Part shown: one piece after another, positions 1 through 9,977 of the stretch | Numbering within the stretch: position 1 is the stretch's first letter | How the letters are laid out: every line of letters begins with the position of its first letter | Source: Rhodamnia argentea | Lineage: Eukaryota > Streptophyta > Magnoliopsida > Myrtales > Myrtaceae | Assembly (NCBI RefSeq): GCF_020921035.1 | Contig: NC_063156.1 | Location: forward strand, 25,778,283-25,842,282 | Length of the DNA stretch: 64,000 nucleotides | Direction of reading: 5' to 3' | Position numbers and translations under genes: made by a program | The notes under the pieces: generated by a model | Databases searched by the model: none | What the model was told of the DNA's origin: nothing | The model's input: only the letters and a program-made list of their open reading frames with translations

Positions 1-779
1 ACCCAATGTGTGGGAGGGTTTCTCAGGTCTTGTAAACCTCGAGTCCATTATCAATTTTGTATTGGGTGCGTAAAGGCATACTCTGTCATTGATGTCTTCC
101 ACTTCTGCCCTGTACGCTATGTCAGATTGTGAATCACATTTGAAACACAATTTTCTCATTTGTTTTCACCGAGCAGTTTATGCTGGTCTTGTCTCAAGAA
201 TTCAGGGGGTCTCCTAGTGACCGAGGGTGCTCATTCGAGTGAGTATGCTCGAAAACCTCCTTATCCTTTTGATCTTTTTTTCTGGTCATCTGTCGAAACA
301 CTTGGATGGCCAGAAACTGGGAAGTCTTGTGGAATCTGTCTCTCTTAGAATCTAAAGATGTGGCAATGACTGGTTGATATTTCGGAGCAGCATCTGGTTG
401 TTAATAGAGACGTGGTAAAGGCTTCCAAAATCTTGCTAGGAAATATCAATGACCCTAGGAAGCGGGCGTGATGCCGACCTCGGCTGGATGACAAAACCTT
501 GAATTGGCATATTCTTGTGTAGGTTTTGAATCCCTTGCTCGGTCATTGTGAGATAATATGCCACGTACCTTTTACTGTGATAGTGATAATGGATTCTCTC
601 CGAAAGTGAAAGCCCGACAATTTACAATCCCAATTCTCTTTTGTTAAAGGTAAACAACGAAAGTCTTGTACAGATTCATAGAAGACTGGCGAATTTTTGT
701 TGTCCATTTCATTCTTTTGGGTTTACAGAAATACTTCTCTTAGCACCAAAAAAATGTAAAATATCTGCAGTGAAATTCC
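1..779. other. Left-edge intergenic sequence, no gene recognised
   Basis: I see no ORF with a recognisable product and no splice-bounded exon here. The sequence is of mixed composition and could be the 3' flank of a gene lying off the left edge. That cannot be shown from the window. The last part is the upstream region of CP12. Confidence 0.5.
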
Positions 780-858
780 CACGTGGAGAGCTACCACTGG
801 TTGTCACCTGATAAGAAGTGTGAACTCACACCACCATCGAATCTCCCATCTATTTATA
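780..858 (+). promoter_or_regulatory. CP12 promoter: G-box, I-box and TATA box
   Basis: A G-box (CACGTG, 780-785, in the context CCACGTGG) is followed by an I-box (GATAAG, 810-815) and a TATA-like TATTTATA (851-858). The CP12 start codon lies 74 bases beyond the TATA. G-box plus I-box pairs at this kind of spacing are the classic light-responsive module of plant photosynthesis genes such as rbcS. That suits a Calvin-cycle regulator. The motifs are seen directly. Their activity is inferred. Confidence 0.6.
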
Positions 859-931
859 TGCACAATGCATGCCCAATCTCCCCTCACCATAGCAGAATAC
901 TACACCAAGAACATATCTACTCCCCTTCCAA

Positions 932-1315
932 ATGGCAACCATATCGAGCATCAGCCTCTCAACCCCTAGAACCGTGCCCAAGTCGGCTGAGCTGCAGAAG
1001 CTGGCCGCCTCCACCTCCCCGCAGCTGAATTACCCATGGAGGAGGTCCTACCAGCTCAGGGCTCGCCGCCACATGGTGGTAGCTTCCGCTGCCCCAGAGA
1101 AAATAGAGGATAAGGTGGCCGAGAGCATAAAGGGAGCGGAAGAGGCATGCTCTGGTGACCCCGTGAGCGGGGAGTGCGTGGCTGCCTGGGACGAGGTGGA
1201 GGAGCTGAGCGCGACGGCAAGCCACCTTAGGGACAAGAAGAAGGATTCGGATCCCCTAGAGACTTACTGCAAGGACAACCCGGAGACTGCCGAATGCCGT
1301 ACATACGAGGATTGA
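932..1315 (+). CDS. CP12: Calvin cycle protein CP12, chloroplastic
   Basis: This is an intact single-exon gene of 127 codons plus stop. CP12 is a small, largely disordered redox switch in the chloroplast stroma. When oxidised it ties GAPDH and phosphoribulokinase into an inactive complex and so turns off the Calvin cycle in the dark. Residues 1 to about 52 are rich in Ser, Thr, Arg and Ala with no acidic residue until E20, as expected of a transit peptide. The mature part has the two regulatory cysteine pairs: C73/C82 flank the N-terminal loop, and C113/C122 lie near the C-terminal end RTYED. Between them is the AWDEVEELSA core typical of the family. The ATG follows a TATA-like box and a G-box/I-box promoter. 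The downstream neighbour (bZIP) is convergent. It resembles Arabidopsis CP12-1 and CP12-2. Which of these it is orthologous to is not resolved. Confidence 0.95.
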   Translation: MATISSISLSTPRTVPKSAELQKLAASTSPQLNYPWRRSYQLRARRHMVVASAAPEKIEDKVAESIKGAEEACSGDPVSGECVAAWDEVEELSATASHLRDKKKDSDPLETYCKDNPETAECRTYED

Positions 1316-3048
1316 TTTCTCTTCGCTATAGTCCTTGCCATGTCCTTGAGATGATTAATCTTAGTTCTGGTTGTTTATGCTGTGGGAATAGTAACACCGC
1401 GTTGTACTTTCATCAGATATACCTTGCACCAGTGGAATTTATTGGTGACGAACCTGAAAACCTGCTAATGAATATGCGTATTCCTATATAACATGCCTAC
1501 GTCTCCTCTTAAGTCTAGGTGGAATTTGCAAGCAATTTGAGATTTGTTCTGTTAAATACAATCTTTTGAAGAAGCTTCACGGATATATGTACGTGTAGAC
1601 ACCATCCACCGGGAGACAAAAATTTCTCGTAGAATATGAAGTGGAGGAATTGGGCTATAGGACAGAAGAGTTTGGCCTGGAGCTTGGAAAGATCGAGACT
1701 CGCCTCTCAGTTAGACCAGAGATTTGTTCACTCGTCTCTAAGCACGAACTATCATGTTCCGACGAAATTAGAACTCATTCGTATTTGTATGTCCTCTTAT
1801 CGTACCTGCTTAGCGTGACAGAGGATATCAACTGCATAATCTTGCATATGGACGACACAATTACGCGAAGTCGTCGAAATATCTGTAGTGAAACATCGAA
1901 GTTCCTTTGTTTCAGAGAATGCTCGAGGGCATCTAGCACTTTCTGAAACCCACTGCCTGACTTTTCTAGGTCTTCGGACTCAAACTCGCAGATTCAAGAA
2001 CTCCAAGTGACAGTTTCAACATTCATGCAAAGATCAATGCTTCTAATCATTGGACTATCTATAACTTCATGAGAAAGCTTCCACTCGATGAAAGGATAAT
2101 GGCATGTACGAGTCCTTGTCGAGCCAATATCATTGTAACCAAGCAACTCGTATCTCCAATTAAGGAGAGAATTAAACGTAAAATCAAAAAGACCGGGTAT
2201 GCTTAAGCATTGTGCAGGGAAATTTGAGAAGCACAAGCACTTTGTTCTCTTTTAAAGAACCCTGGAGGAGTAGGTCGGGAAAGAGTAATTGAACCATGTT
2301 AGAGCCTTGCACATTGGCTAAGATGACTCCATTCAGCTAAAATCACTCTTTAACTTAAAAAAGAAAAAAAGAAAAAACCAGAGGGAATAAGTTCATATTT
2401 CATTTCGAGCAGATAGCAACTTGGGAACTCGTGGTCACTAACAAAGGAGATGTGCTGCATAATGTGCAGAAGTATCTGACTTTCGATTGTATCTCTAACA
2501 TTACATTTTGGTAACATGACCCCATTTGCAGACTTGGTACTGAACAAATATGGCCAAGTCATATGAGCATTCCTTTCTTAGACTTAACCAATACTCACAA
2601 ATCAAATTTCCACCCATGTCAGACTCATAAACAAGTACAACTGCCCAAAAAGGATATGGAACCCGTATGATTTTTGCACGGCGTCACAGTTGAACAATAG
2701 ATCGAATCCAAACATTAACAATCCCAAACCAAATGTCACCATGAGCATAGAGATGAATTTAAACGAAGAAGAAGAGAGAGAGAGAGAGATAAACAAAACC
2801 TTGTTGATAACCATCAAGAACAGGAACAACTCATAAATACCAAAAACAGCCAAGTACAACGTCAAGAAGACACAAAGCGCCACTCCATCTAGACAGATGC
2901 ATTCGGATATTCAGGTTCCTACTTATAGAAAGAGACACCGAAATTGACAAGAAAAGCAAATGCAGCAAATGGCTTATGTATCTACCATATATCCCCCAGA
3001 AGACTTGAAAAGAATCAACCCCAACTTTTGCACTTCCAAACTTGATAA
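1316..3048. other. Convergent intergenic region between CP12 and the bZIP gene
   Basis: This holds the 3' flanks of both genes. I see no credible CDS; the short open frames lack any family similarity. A short GA microsatellite lies around 2775-2790. The part next to 3048 is probably the bZIP 3' UTR. Confidence 0.5.
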
Positions 3049-3486
3049 TCACAACTGCAACATGTCAGCAGATGTTGTGATTGGCTGTATCGAGCACGGC
3101 AGCTGCCAAGGCTTCATCAGGGGATCTGGAATCTCGGGTATGTCAACTGCGAGCCCACTAACTGCCTCCACGACCTGAAGCACCGAATTCAAGGACCACA
3201 GCCTATCGGTCAATTCCATCCACTGCGCCCGCAGTACATTATTGGCGGACTCGATCTCCACGTACTTCTGAGTGGTGGCATTGATGCCCAGTGCTATTTG
3301 ACTGTTGGCATTTTGCAGCTGACTCACTTGTCCCAACAAATCCTCCACTTGCTTCTGCTTCCTCATCCGCGACCGCCTGGCGGATTCGCGGTTCGACTCC
3401 ATCCTCTTCCTTTTCCTTTCATCAACAGCCCCAGGCCGCTGGTTGCATTCCGACCCCGAGCTTGTTAGGCAGTGTGAAGAAGCCAT
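3049..3486 (-). CDS. BZIP53: Group S1 bZIP transcription factor, bZIP53-like
   Basis: This is an intact, intronless gene of 145 codons plus stop. The start is the ATG at 3486. The frame opens three codons further upstream, but only with GTG. The basic region is at residues 24-44, with the invariant N-x7-R spacing (N32...R40). It is followed by a long leucine-zipper heptad series typical of group S1. The C-terminal stretch ELTDRLWSLNSVL...DIPEIPD...PWQ...SADM matches the bZIP53/bZIP2/bZIP11 type. S1 bZIPs form heterodimers with group C bZIPs in the nucleus, bind ACGT or ACTCAT elements, and drive amino-acid and low-energy metabolism and seed-maturation genes. The leader is about 550 nt long, is intronless as far as can be seen, and carries the conserved sucrose-control uORF (3620-3706). 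That is strong independent support for the family. The exact paralogue (53 versus 2/11/44) is judged from the C-terminus. Confidence 0.93.
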   Translation of the reverse strand: MASSHCLTSSGSECNQRPGAVDERKRKRMESNRESARRSRMRKQKQVEDLLGQVSQLQNANSQIALGINATTQKYVEIESANNVLRAQWMELTDRLWSLNSVLQVVEAVSGLAVDIPEIPDPLMKPWQLPCSIQPITTSADMLQL

Positions 3487-3619
3487 CGTTCCCACCTTCT
3501 CTCCTCGAATTCAATTACTTCGAAAGCGTTGAAAAAGACTGACTTCACAACTAGTATCTAATTTACAAGGTTACAGGGTATTTTCTAACTAGGCAGGAAT
3601 CACGGGCGAGAACGCGAGT

Positions 3620-3706
3620 TCATGAAAAGACGTAGAACCAGTACAGGAACACGACGGAGAAGGAATGGAGAATGCGCACACGACGCATCAGGATCGAGTA
3701 GCTCAT
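3620..3706 (-). CDS. Conserved sucrose-control uORF (SC-uORF) in the bZIP leader
   Basis: This is an upstream ORF of 28 codons plus TGA. It starts at the ATG at 3706, and an in-frame stop lies upstream. A second in-frame ATG at 3688 would give a 22-residue peptide. The last residues are SFSVVFLYWFYVFS followed by stop, which is the hallmark peptide of the S1 bZIP leaders (uORF2 of Arabidopsis bZIP11). In that family the nascent peptide stalls ribosomes when sucrose is high, which represses translation of the downstream bZIP. The uORF stop is 133 nt upstream of the bZIP ATG. The sequence match is direct, and the sucrose response is inferred from the family. Confidence 0.93.
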   Translation of the reverse strand: MSYSILMRRVRILHSFSVVFLYWFYVFS

Positions 3707-4068
3707 AAAAAAGAACGCTTTAAGTGGATTTTCCACGAGAAGAACCCTAGGGACATTGGCGCAAGCCTACGAATCCCTCCAAATTCGAGTCGAAGAAAGA
3801 ACAGCTCTAACCAATGGGCGACGATTATCCACGCAAGACCCGGATCCAGATCGACCCAGAGATCAATCGAGCGAACGCGATCCCAAAACCTATTGGAGCT
3901 ACGAAACGATCGAGCGATGGAGCGAGAGCGAAATCGAAACCTTAACGGAGAAATCTAAAGCTGAAAACGAGAAAATCGAGAAACACTTAGCTGATGGTCC
4001 CTGAGGAAGACGACGCGAAGGCGAGCGAAAGGCAAGCGAAAGGAAGCAAGAAAGGGCTTCGAGGGCTG

Positions 4069-4103
4069 CTTTTATAGGGGAGTTGGTGGGCCGTGATGGG
4101 CCC
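4069..4103 (-). promoter_or_regulatory. bZIP core promoter: TATA box and site II elements
   Basis: On the minus strand TATAAAAG lies at 4076-4069. This predicts a start site near 4040 and a leader of about 550 nt that includes the SC-uORF. Just upstream are two TGGGCC-type site II elements (4087-4092 and 4097-4103 as read on the plus strand), which TCP factors bind in plant promoters. Confidence 0.6.
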
Positions 4104-5350
4104 GCTCGATCTGGATGTTAAAAGCGCAAGCCCTTTTCCAGCTCATTTCCATGATTATTTTAAATACCAAATTTTTCGTTTTTTCTTTTTAGGAAGTTGT
4201 GCTGTCGGTGTAATAGGTTATAGCTAAGCCACAACTGTTCTTTCCTTTCATCGCACTCATCACTTTTCTATTAAAAAAGAAAGAAAGGGAAATTAGCGTT
4301 TTTGAGATGGTTTTTGATAACTTCTTTTCGTGTTTCTCAATTTAAAGCCTCTGATTTTTTTATATTTTCATTTTTCTATTCGGGGGAGATATTTTGGCAG
4401 AAAAAGGATATTTTCGTCCTAGAAATTAGGAGGGGGATATAGTTTCAAGATAGAATTCAATCTCAGATTTCAAAATATGCAGAGTAGGGTCCGGAGTTCT
4501 AAAAATTAAAGAACCTGTTTTAGATTGGTGGAACTTGAAACAAATAATTTATGATATTTATCGAATATTTATTTTGTTTGTAAATAAAGCAGATTTGTTA
4601 GTTGCGAGAATTGATGGAGTAATCAAACGCAGCACACGTCTTTGACCGAAACATGTGATTTGCACGTTAAGATTGTTTCAGTTTCACAGTTGTCCATGTC
4701 GTGTTTTATTTTTTTTTTTTGGGGGTCAAATCCATGTCGTGTTTTGAGGCTGTCGTTTTGGACATTTCTTCTTCCAACCAACATTAGCCAGTCGAGAGTT
4801 CAGCCCGTGACTAAACAACGTTCACTTCTAGGATTTGTACTGTAATTACTGGCGTTCGTTTTTCTTTTTGCTTTTTTTTTTTTTTTGCTGAGTTGTTTCG
4901 ATATTAATGTTATGTTCGGGCGACACTGAATATATATAATAAAAAAATGGGTGAAGAAAATGTCCATAATTTTTGAAAATTCTAAATCTTTTAATCATTG
5001 TCCCCTCGAATTTTCATTATTCCACCTGCTTGTCAAACATTGTCAAGTCGGAGTGATTGTGATGAATGAGGTCTCTTGCTTATTTTGCAAAAAATGGCAA
5101 TGATATTAGGATTTCATTCGAGATGAATTCTAAATTTTTTTAAATCGCAATTCTTATGATTCAATAGACTATCGAAATTTTTTCGAATATACAAATATTG
5201 TAGTCTTTCTGGGTCTGGGCAAGACCTCTAAAGATCAAGCTCAAGCAATCCTAGCCGAAGCCCACTCAGGCCTTTGAGCAGGTCTACCATTGATATTTTC
5301 GTTCTATCAATCCATAATTCAAATATTTTGTAATAAGACGATTTGGCAAA
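4104..5350. other. AT-rich intergenic sequence
   Basis: This has homopolymer T and A runs and no ORF of recognisable origin. It separates the bZIP promoter from the fold-back repeat to its right. Nothing functional is visible beyond the promoter-proximal part. Confidence 0.5.
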
Positions 5351-5357
5351 TTCTTTT

Positions 5358-5732
5358 GAGAGATAAATGCACAGAAAGTCCTAAAACTTATCATGAAAGA
5401 GCAATTGAGTCCTAAAACTACAAAAAGATGTAATCAAGTCCTAAAACATATGATAAAAGTGCAATCGAGTTCTAAATTTTTCAAAAGGTACAATCAACTC
5501 CTAAAACTTATCACCAAAGTGCAATTAAGTTTTAAAACTTTCAAAAATGCGATTAACGAAAAGACTTGATTTCATCAATTTAACAATTTTAGAATTTAAT
5601 TGTATTTTTTAAAAGTTTTAGAACTCAATTGCACTTTCTGACAAATTTTAAGACTTAATTATACTTTTTGAAAATTTTAAGACTCAATCGCACTTTTGCG
5701 ATAAGTTTTAAGATTTTTAACACACTTATTCC
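5358..5732. repeat. Fold-back (MITE-like) element made of degenerate short repeats
   Basis: The left half repeats a degenerate unit of about 26 bp around gcaattgagtcctaaaactt, four or five times. The right half carries the same unit in reverse orientation, so the whole can fold into a long hairpin with its centre near 5550-5575. A short direct repeat TTCTTTT flanks both ends (5351-5357 and 5733-5739) and may be a target-site duplication. There is no coding capacity. The exact borders are approximate. Confidence 0.6.
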
Positions 5733-5739
5733 TTCTTTT

Positions 5740-6971
5740 AAAAGGATCAATTTTTTGCATACCTGCGATGCCTGTGCACTTTTGCGAGTACTATACTATT
5801 TGCAGCTGGTGAAATGTAGTCATTTATTTCGTTCATTACCAATGAAAATGATAAACAATTTTCAGGGGCAGTGTCAGGATCTAACGATGGCATGCATATT
5901 CAACTAGTTATTCTCTCCCCAACAAGTTAACCAAAAACTTTTGAAAAATAGCAGAACAACAGTGCAGATGTTATTAGATCCGTGAGAAAGGTCCCCAGTG
6001 CACTACCATTCCCATTTTCCAATCTGCGTCAACTTCTTCTGGCAACATCATCTCACATTCAACAAATGGCAAACCGAAAGATTTGAGCATACTCTAACCA
6101 AAAGTTCGACATTTGAGCTTACCCAAGATTCGGAAGCACTTCAGGATTACTGTAAGTAGCTATTTAACTTTGGATTCTCAGGTTTGAAATGAGGCACCGA
6201 TCAGGCGGAAGTTCGCGTTGCAGGCGCTTCATCGCTCTGCCAAAACTGCAATCTGTCTTCAAATTAGATTCTGAAAGTCATGAGCTGGGAAGAGATCCTG
6301 GCATCCTGCACTCTACATCGACGAGGTTAGGATCAACGGAAAGTGCTGCTGCATCATAAATTCCTCTCAGAATATGGTAAAGCAAAAGTCGCAGAGATGG
6401 TCCAGGTTTGATGGATTTCCAACATTAATATGCTACTGAATACAAACTACTGGAAAGGAAACGAAACGGGCAAGACAGGCTGATACGCTGTAGAATGCAA
6501 TCGTAAAGAACTTCGACATTAATTAATATAGTGGCAAGTTTAAACAAAACGACTAAGATTCATGGTAGGCTTCACTCCTCCAAAAAGATTAATACATGTC
6601 CAGCGATTGCTCCAACCCATCAAACAATCCCAAAAGGAATTAGCAGACTAACGAAGACAAGGGCATTGGTCAGAATCTGAGCTAAACAAGTATAGCAGAT
6701 GAATCAACAATGCTACAATGCTGGAGATTGTTGTATGAGATCAAGCAACAAGGAAACAAAGATCAATGAACCCTTTCCTTTCCCAAAAAAAATAAAAAGG
6801 GATCAGTGATTTACACGCGCAGTGATACAACACAAAACAATAAGGCAGTCTGCTGCCTTTAGCATGAAACTCAAGCTCGGAACAAGGAGCAAACAGAAAA
6901 TTCTTCACGCTAATTGTTAAGATCAGCCATGCCCTGGAATTTGGCTTACTCAGGGACAAAGCCATCAGGTT
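5740..6971. other. Intergenic sequence and probable 3' UTR of the PPR gene
   Basis: No CDS is recognised. The part next to 6971 follows the PPR stop codon on the minus strand and is likely its 3' UTR. The small open frame at 6741-6965 has no family resemblance. Confidence 0.45.
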
Positions 6972-8579
6972 TTAACTTTTAACAGGGTCTCTTCTCTTGA
7001 TCCTCTTATTCATCATCTCAGCCCACCTTGCAAAGACATTAGCAACTTCAAACTTGCCAGAAAACTTCATTTTTTTAGCCAATTCCGCAAGAATATCAGG
7101 CTTCCCAGCTCTGGAGAAATCTGCTGCAAACTTGTTATAATCGAGTTGAGGAGCTTTCATTCCTTTCTCTAGCATTTCCTCCAAGCATCTACAAGCCTCT
7201 TCCGATCTTCCCTGACTTATAAGCCCCCCGATGAACACAGTATAAGAATTATCATCAGGGCAACACCCTTTTCGGCCCATTTCATCCCAAACTGCACAAC
7301 CCATCTCGTAATTTCTTGTAATGAAGAAGGACTTCATCATCATGTTATATGTATGGATTGTTGGCTCAATGCCACTTTGAAGCATCTTGTTATAAATCCT
7401 GACTGCATCGTCCGGCATTTTGCGACTGGTCATCAATTTAATTAAAGCGTTATAGGTCCTCCCAACTGGTGGACAACCCTTTTCCTTCATCTCCTTCAAC
7501 AATTCAAACACCATATCCATCCTCTTCTGGTTCCCGAACCCTGTGATCAAACATGTGTAGATGGCAGCATCTGGCTGATGCCCCTTATTTACCATCTCGT
7601 CAAAGTACTCAACAGCTTCTTTCATCTTACCTTGCTTACAAAAGTCTCTAACCATAATAGTATAACTTCGCACATTAGGCGATGGTCCCTTGGCCTTCAT
7701 GACCTCGAAAAGCTTAATTACATCCGACCTCTTCTTGCTCCTCAAAAGCCCTTCAAGCATTGTGTTATGAGCAACAACATCGGGCGTAAATCCTTTATCA
7801 ATCATCTCGTTCCACACTCTCCCTGCCTCCATCAAATTCCTCACCTTGCACCATCCATTAAGCAAAACTGTGTAAGTGCTCAAATTCGGTGTGAATCTCT
7901 CCTCCAACTTCTCGAAAAGCGCCTGTGCCTCCTTTCCAAGCTTTGCCCGACCAAGGGCATCGAGTAAACAATTAATAGTATCAACACCCACTTTATACTT
8001 ATACTTCTTCATAAGCTCAAACATCCCAACAGCCTTCTTCCTCTCTTTAGAAGCAGCAAAAGCTTTTATTGCAATCGTAAACGTCTCCATCGTCAGGTGC
8101 CCCTTGGTCCCCATTTCCTCGAGCACAGACACCATGGTCTCAAACTGCCTCGTCTTTCCAAGTATGTCCATCATCGTATTGTAAGTTCTTGAATCATGGG
8201 CAAAACCGGGCCTCTGCCCTGCCCAGCAGAAGAACCGGAACGCCGGTTTTCTAGCATGACGGAACCGTTTCAGCACGTCAACCACTAGATCATGACTCAA
8301 AATGACCCCGCACTCGTCCAACACCGCCTCCATGTTCCGATCCAGCGCGAACAATTCGTCGATCACCTTGCATACACGATCCACCTCGCCCCGATCAGCC
8401 CGAGTTTCCGCCCCAGCACCTTCATTTCCAACGCCATATCCCTCACTATCATCATCCCCATCGACGTTTCCGTCGTCGGAATCAATACCCCCATCCTCAA
8501 CACTACAGAACTCCCTACAAAAGGCACCTACATACGGCGAACCCGCGAGATTGACGGCCTTGGAGAGCGTCAATGGCAT
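6972..8579 (-). CDS. P-type pentatricopeptide repeat protein, mitochondrial type
   Basis: This is an intronless reading frame of 535 codons plus stop when started at the ATG at 8579. It contains about ten tandem 35-residue PPR motifs (for example TYTVLLNGWCK, AHNTMLEGLLRS, TYNALIKLM). No E, DYW or SMR tail is present, so it is a pure P-class protein of the kind that binds organellar RNA. It resembles the Arabidopsis At3g62470/At3g62540/At5g14820 group. I chose the start at 8579 because it has a purine at -3 and opens on a stretch without acidic residues (PLTLSKAVNLAGSPYVGAFC) that could target mitochondria. Upstream in-frame ATGs exist at 8687 and 8888. The frame stays open to 9164, but only with a TTG. 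The upstream translation is rich in Arg, Pro and His, and looks like the shadow of another ORF (8570-8809). Confidence 0.85.
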   Translation of the reverse strand: MPLTLSKAVNLAGSPYVGAFCREFCSVEDGGIDSDDGNVDGDDDSEGYGVGNEGAGAETRADRGEVDRVCKVIDELFALDRNMEAVLDECGVILSHDLVVDVLKRFRHARKPAFRFFCWAGQRPGFAHDSRTYNTMMDILGKTRQFETMVSVLEEMGTKGHLTMETFTIAIKAFAASKERKKAVGMFELMKKYKYKVGVDTINCLLDALGRAKLGKEAQALFEKLEERFTPNLSTYTVLLNGWCKVRNLMEAGRVWNEMIDKGFTPDVVAHNTMLEGLLRSKKRSDVIKLFEVMKAKGPSPNVRSYTIMVRDFCKQGKMKEAVEYFDEMVNKGHQPDAAIYTCLITGFGNQKRMDMVFELLKEMKEKGCPPVGRTYNALIKLMTSRKMPDDAVRIYNKMLQSGIEPTIHTYNMMMKSFFITRNYEMGCAVWDEMGRKGCCPDDNSYTVFIGGLISQGRSEEACRCLEEMLEKGMKAPQLDYNKFAADFSRAGKPDILAELAKKMKFSGKFEVANVFARWAEMMNKRIKRRDPVKS

Positions 8580-8809
8580 TTCTTCTTGTAAATCAGCGAG
8601 CCCAGAGGGGTGTGGCAGAAAAGGCGGAACTTGACGGTGAGGAAGACGGAGAGTATGATGAGCAGCAGAATGACGCAGAATAGACATGGGCAGAGAAGCA
8701 CCACCAGCTTGCTCTCGGCGAATTCGTCCTTCTGGGTCCGGTTCCCGCCGTCGTCGTCGGCTATCGACAGAGCACGGGTCGGGGGCGAAGTCGCTGCGTA
8801 CGGAGCCAT
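8570..8809 (-). CDS. Small single-pass membrane protein ORF overlapping the PPR start
   Basis: This is an ATG-started ORF of 79 codons plus TGA, in a different frame from the PPR. Its stop overlaps the proposed PPR start codon by 10 nt (ATG at 8579, TGA ending at 8570). It has a polar acidic N-terminus, then a hydrophobic segment at about residues 35-57 (LVVLLCPCLFCVILLLIILS), then a basic tail ending KKKCH. Codons in this frame end mostly in G or C. The PPR frame over the same bases gives an Arg/Pro/His-rich translation, so this frame looks like the coding one. I do not recognise a family. It may be a conserved uORF, the first cistron of a dicistronic mRNA, or a separate small gene. A chance ORF cannot be excluded. 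Confidence 0.5.
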   Translation of the reverse strand: MAPYAATSPPTRALSIADDDGGNRTQKDEFAESKLVVLLCPCLFCVILLLIILSVFLTVKFRLFCHTPLGSLIYKKKCH

Positions 8810-9129
8810 GGAGGTCGCGGATCGGAGAGACGAATCGGAGCTGCGAAAGCCGAAGCGGATAGAGGGGTTTTCTCAGAGAGCTACGCATTGGGCTGCCATT
8901 AGAGTTGGAAGAGCTGAGAAGCGAGAAGAGTGTGGTTGAAGCAGAAGGAGGGAAAGTGGGAGAGTTAGGAACACTTCCGAGTGGAATGTTGGTGGTGGCT
9001 TGCTGGTGCCGGACGGTGGTTCGGCTGGTGCTTGGTGGGTACTCAGCGGACACTGACAAGCGAAAAGGTTTTGACAAGTTGCTTTTAGCGGAAACACCTA
9101 TTGCCTCGGGATACACAAATGACTTATCA

Positions 9130-9490
9130 ACTTTAATATAATCATTAAAGTTCCAATCCGTCAAATTTTATCTCAATATACAATATTAACTCTCAACTTT
9201 TGATTTATTCAACTTTATCCATTAACATTTGATCCATGTTCAATATAATCTCTGAAATATATGTAAATATTCAATATTATCATTGAAGTTGAATAAACTA
9301 AAAAGGCCACATTAAAGATTTTTATATAGTTTGAAGACTAAATTGAACATGTATAAAACATTTAGAAACCCTATTAAACAAATTTGAAGTTCAAGGGTGG
9401 CATTTCATATTAAGCTAAAGTTCAATGATCGCATTGAATGGATTAAAAATTCGACGATGACATTGCACTATGGGCCAAACTTTAGAGATC
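9130..9490. repeat. Degenerate fold-back repeat
   Basis: The left part has phrases like atataatc..aaagttc..caatatacaatatt..ctcaacttttga. The right part has the same phrases in reverse orientation (for example ttgaagttcaaggg, attaaaaattcgac, aaactttagagatc). This is a diverged inverted-repeat element of the type seen again near 24.8, 35.0 and 50.6 kb. Borders are approximate. Confidence 0.45.
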
Positions 9491-9673
9491 ATTTTCTGCG
9501 TTATGGGTTCATCTCTAGACTGGATTACATTATTCGGTAGATTTCTGAATCATATATAATAGAAAAACTCCTTAAACAAATGTTCGATTTTAAATCATTG
9601 ATTGTAGTTATTCATCACAAGAAATTTGGAGATATTCAAAGTTATGAAATGAGCAAAATCTAAATATAACAAT

Positions 9674-9885
9674 ATAGGCCCTGTTTGTTTCACGAAAAAT
9701 AAACGATTTTATAAAATTTTTTTTAAAAACGATTGTTTGTATCGCTTAAAAAATAAATAAATAAAAATATAGTCATCATTTATGAAAATACTTAACATAA
9801 TTGTTATTAATAATAAAGATATTTTTAATGGACTAATAATTTTAAGCGATGTTATCTATCATTCGTAAGATAATATTAATCAAAT
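9674..9885. repeat. AT-rich element beginning ggccctgtttgtttcacg
   Basis: The start ggccctgtttgtttcacg resembles the termini of plant hAT-type MITEs. The body is AT-rich, with no coding capacity. A similar start in reverse orientation (ending at 55315) marks another AT-rich stretch in this window. Borders and class are inferred. Confidence 0.35.
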
Positions 9886-9977
9886 AGGAAAGAGCGACAG
9901 AAAGAAATTCAAAAAGAAAAACAGATGTTGTCGGGCTCGATGAACGGGACAACCCCAACCGCGCACCGTCAGCTGGA

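Noticed and set aside
959-1225. Minus-strand frame across CP12
   Set aside because: Antisense shadow of the GC-rich CP12 coding region.
5380-5560. CRISPR-like regular repeats
   Set aside because: The units are degenerate, lack unique spacers and reverse at the midpoint. This is a eukaryotic fold-back repeat.
8580-9164. Upstream extension of the PPR frame to 730 codons
   Set aside because: The first codon is TTG, not ATG. The translation is low-complexity and Arg/Pro-rich, and an overlapping frame codes more convincingly. ATGs at 8687 and 8888 remain as alternatives.
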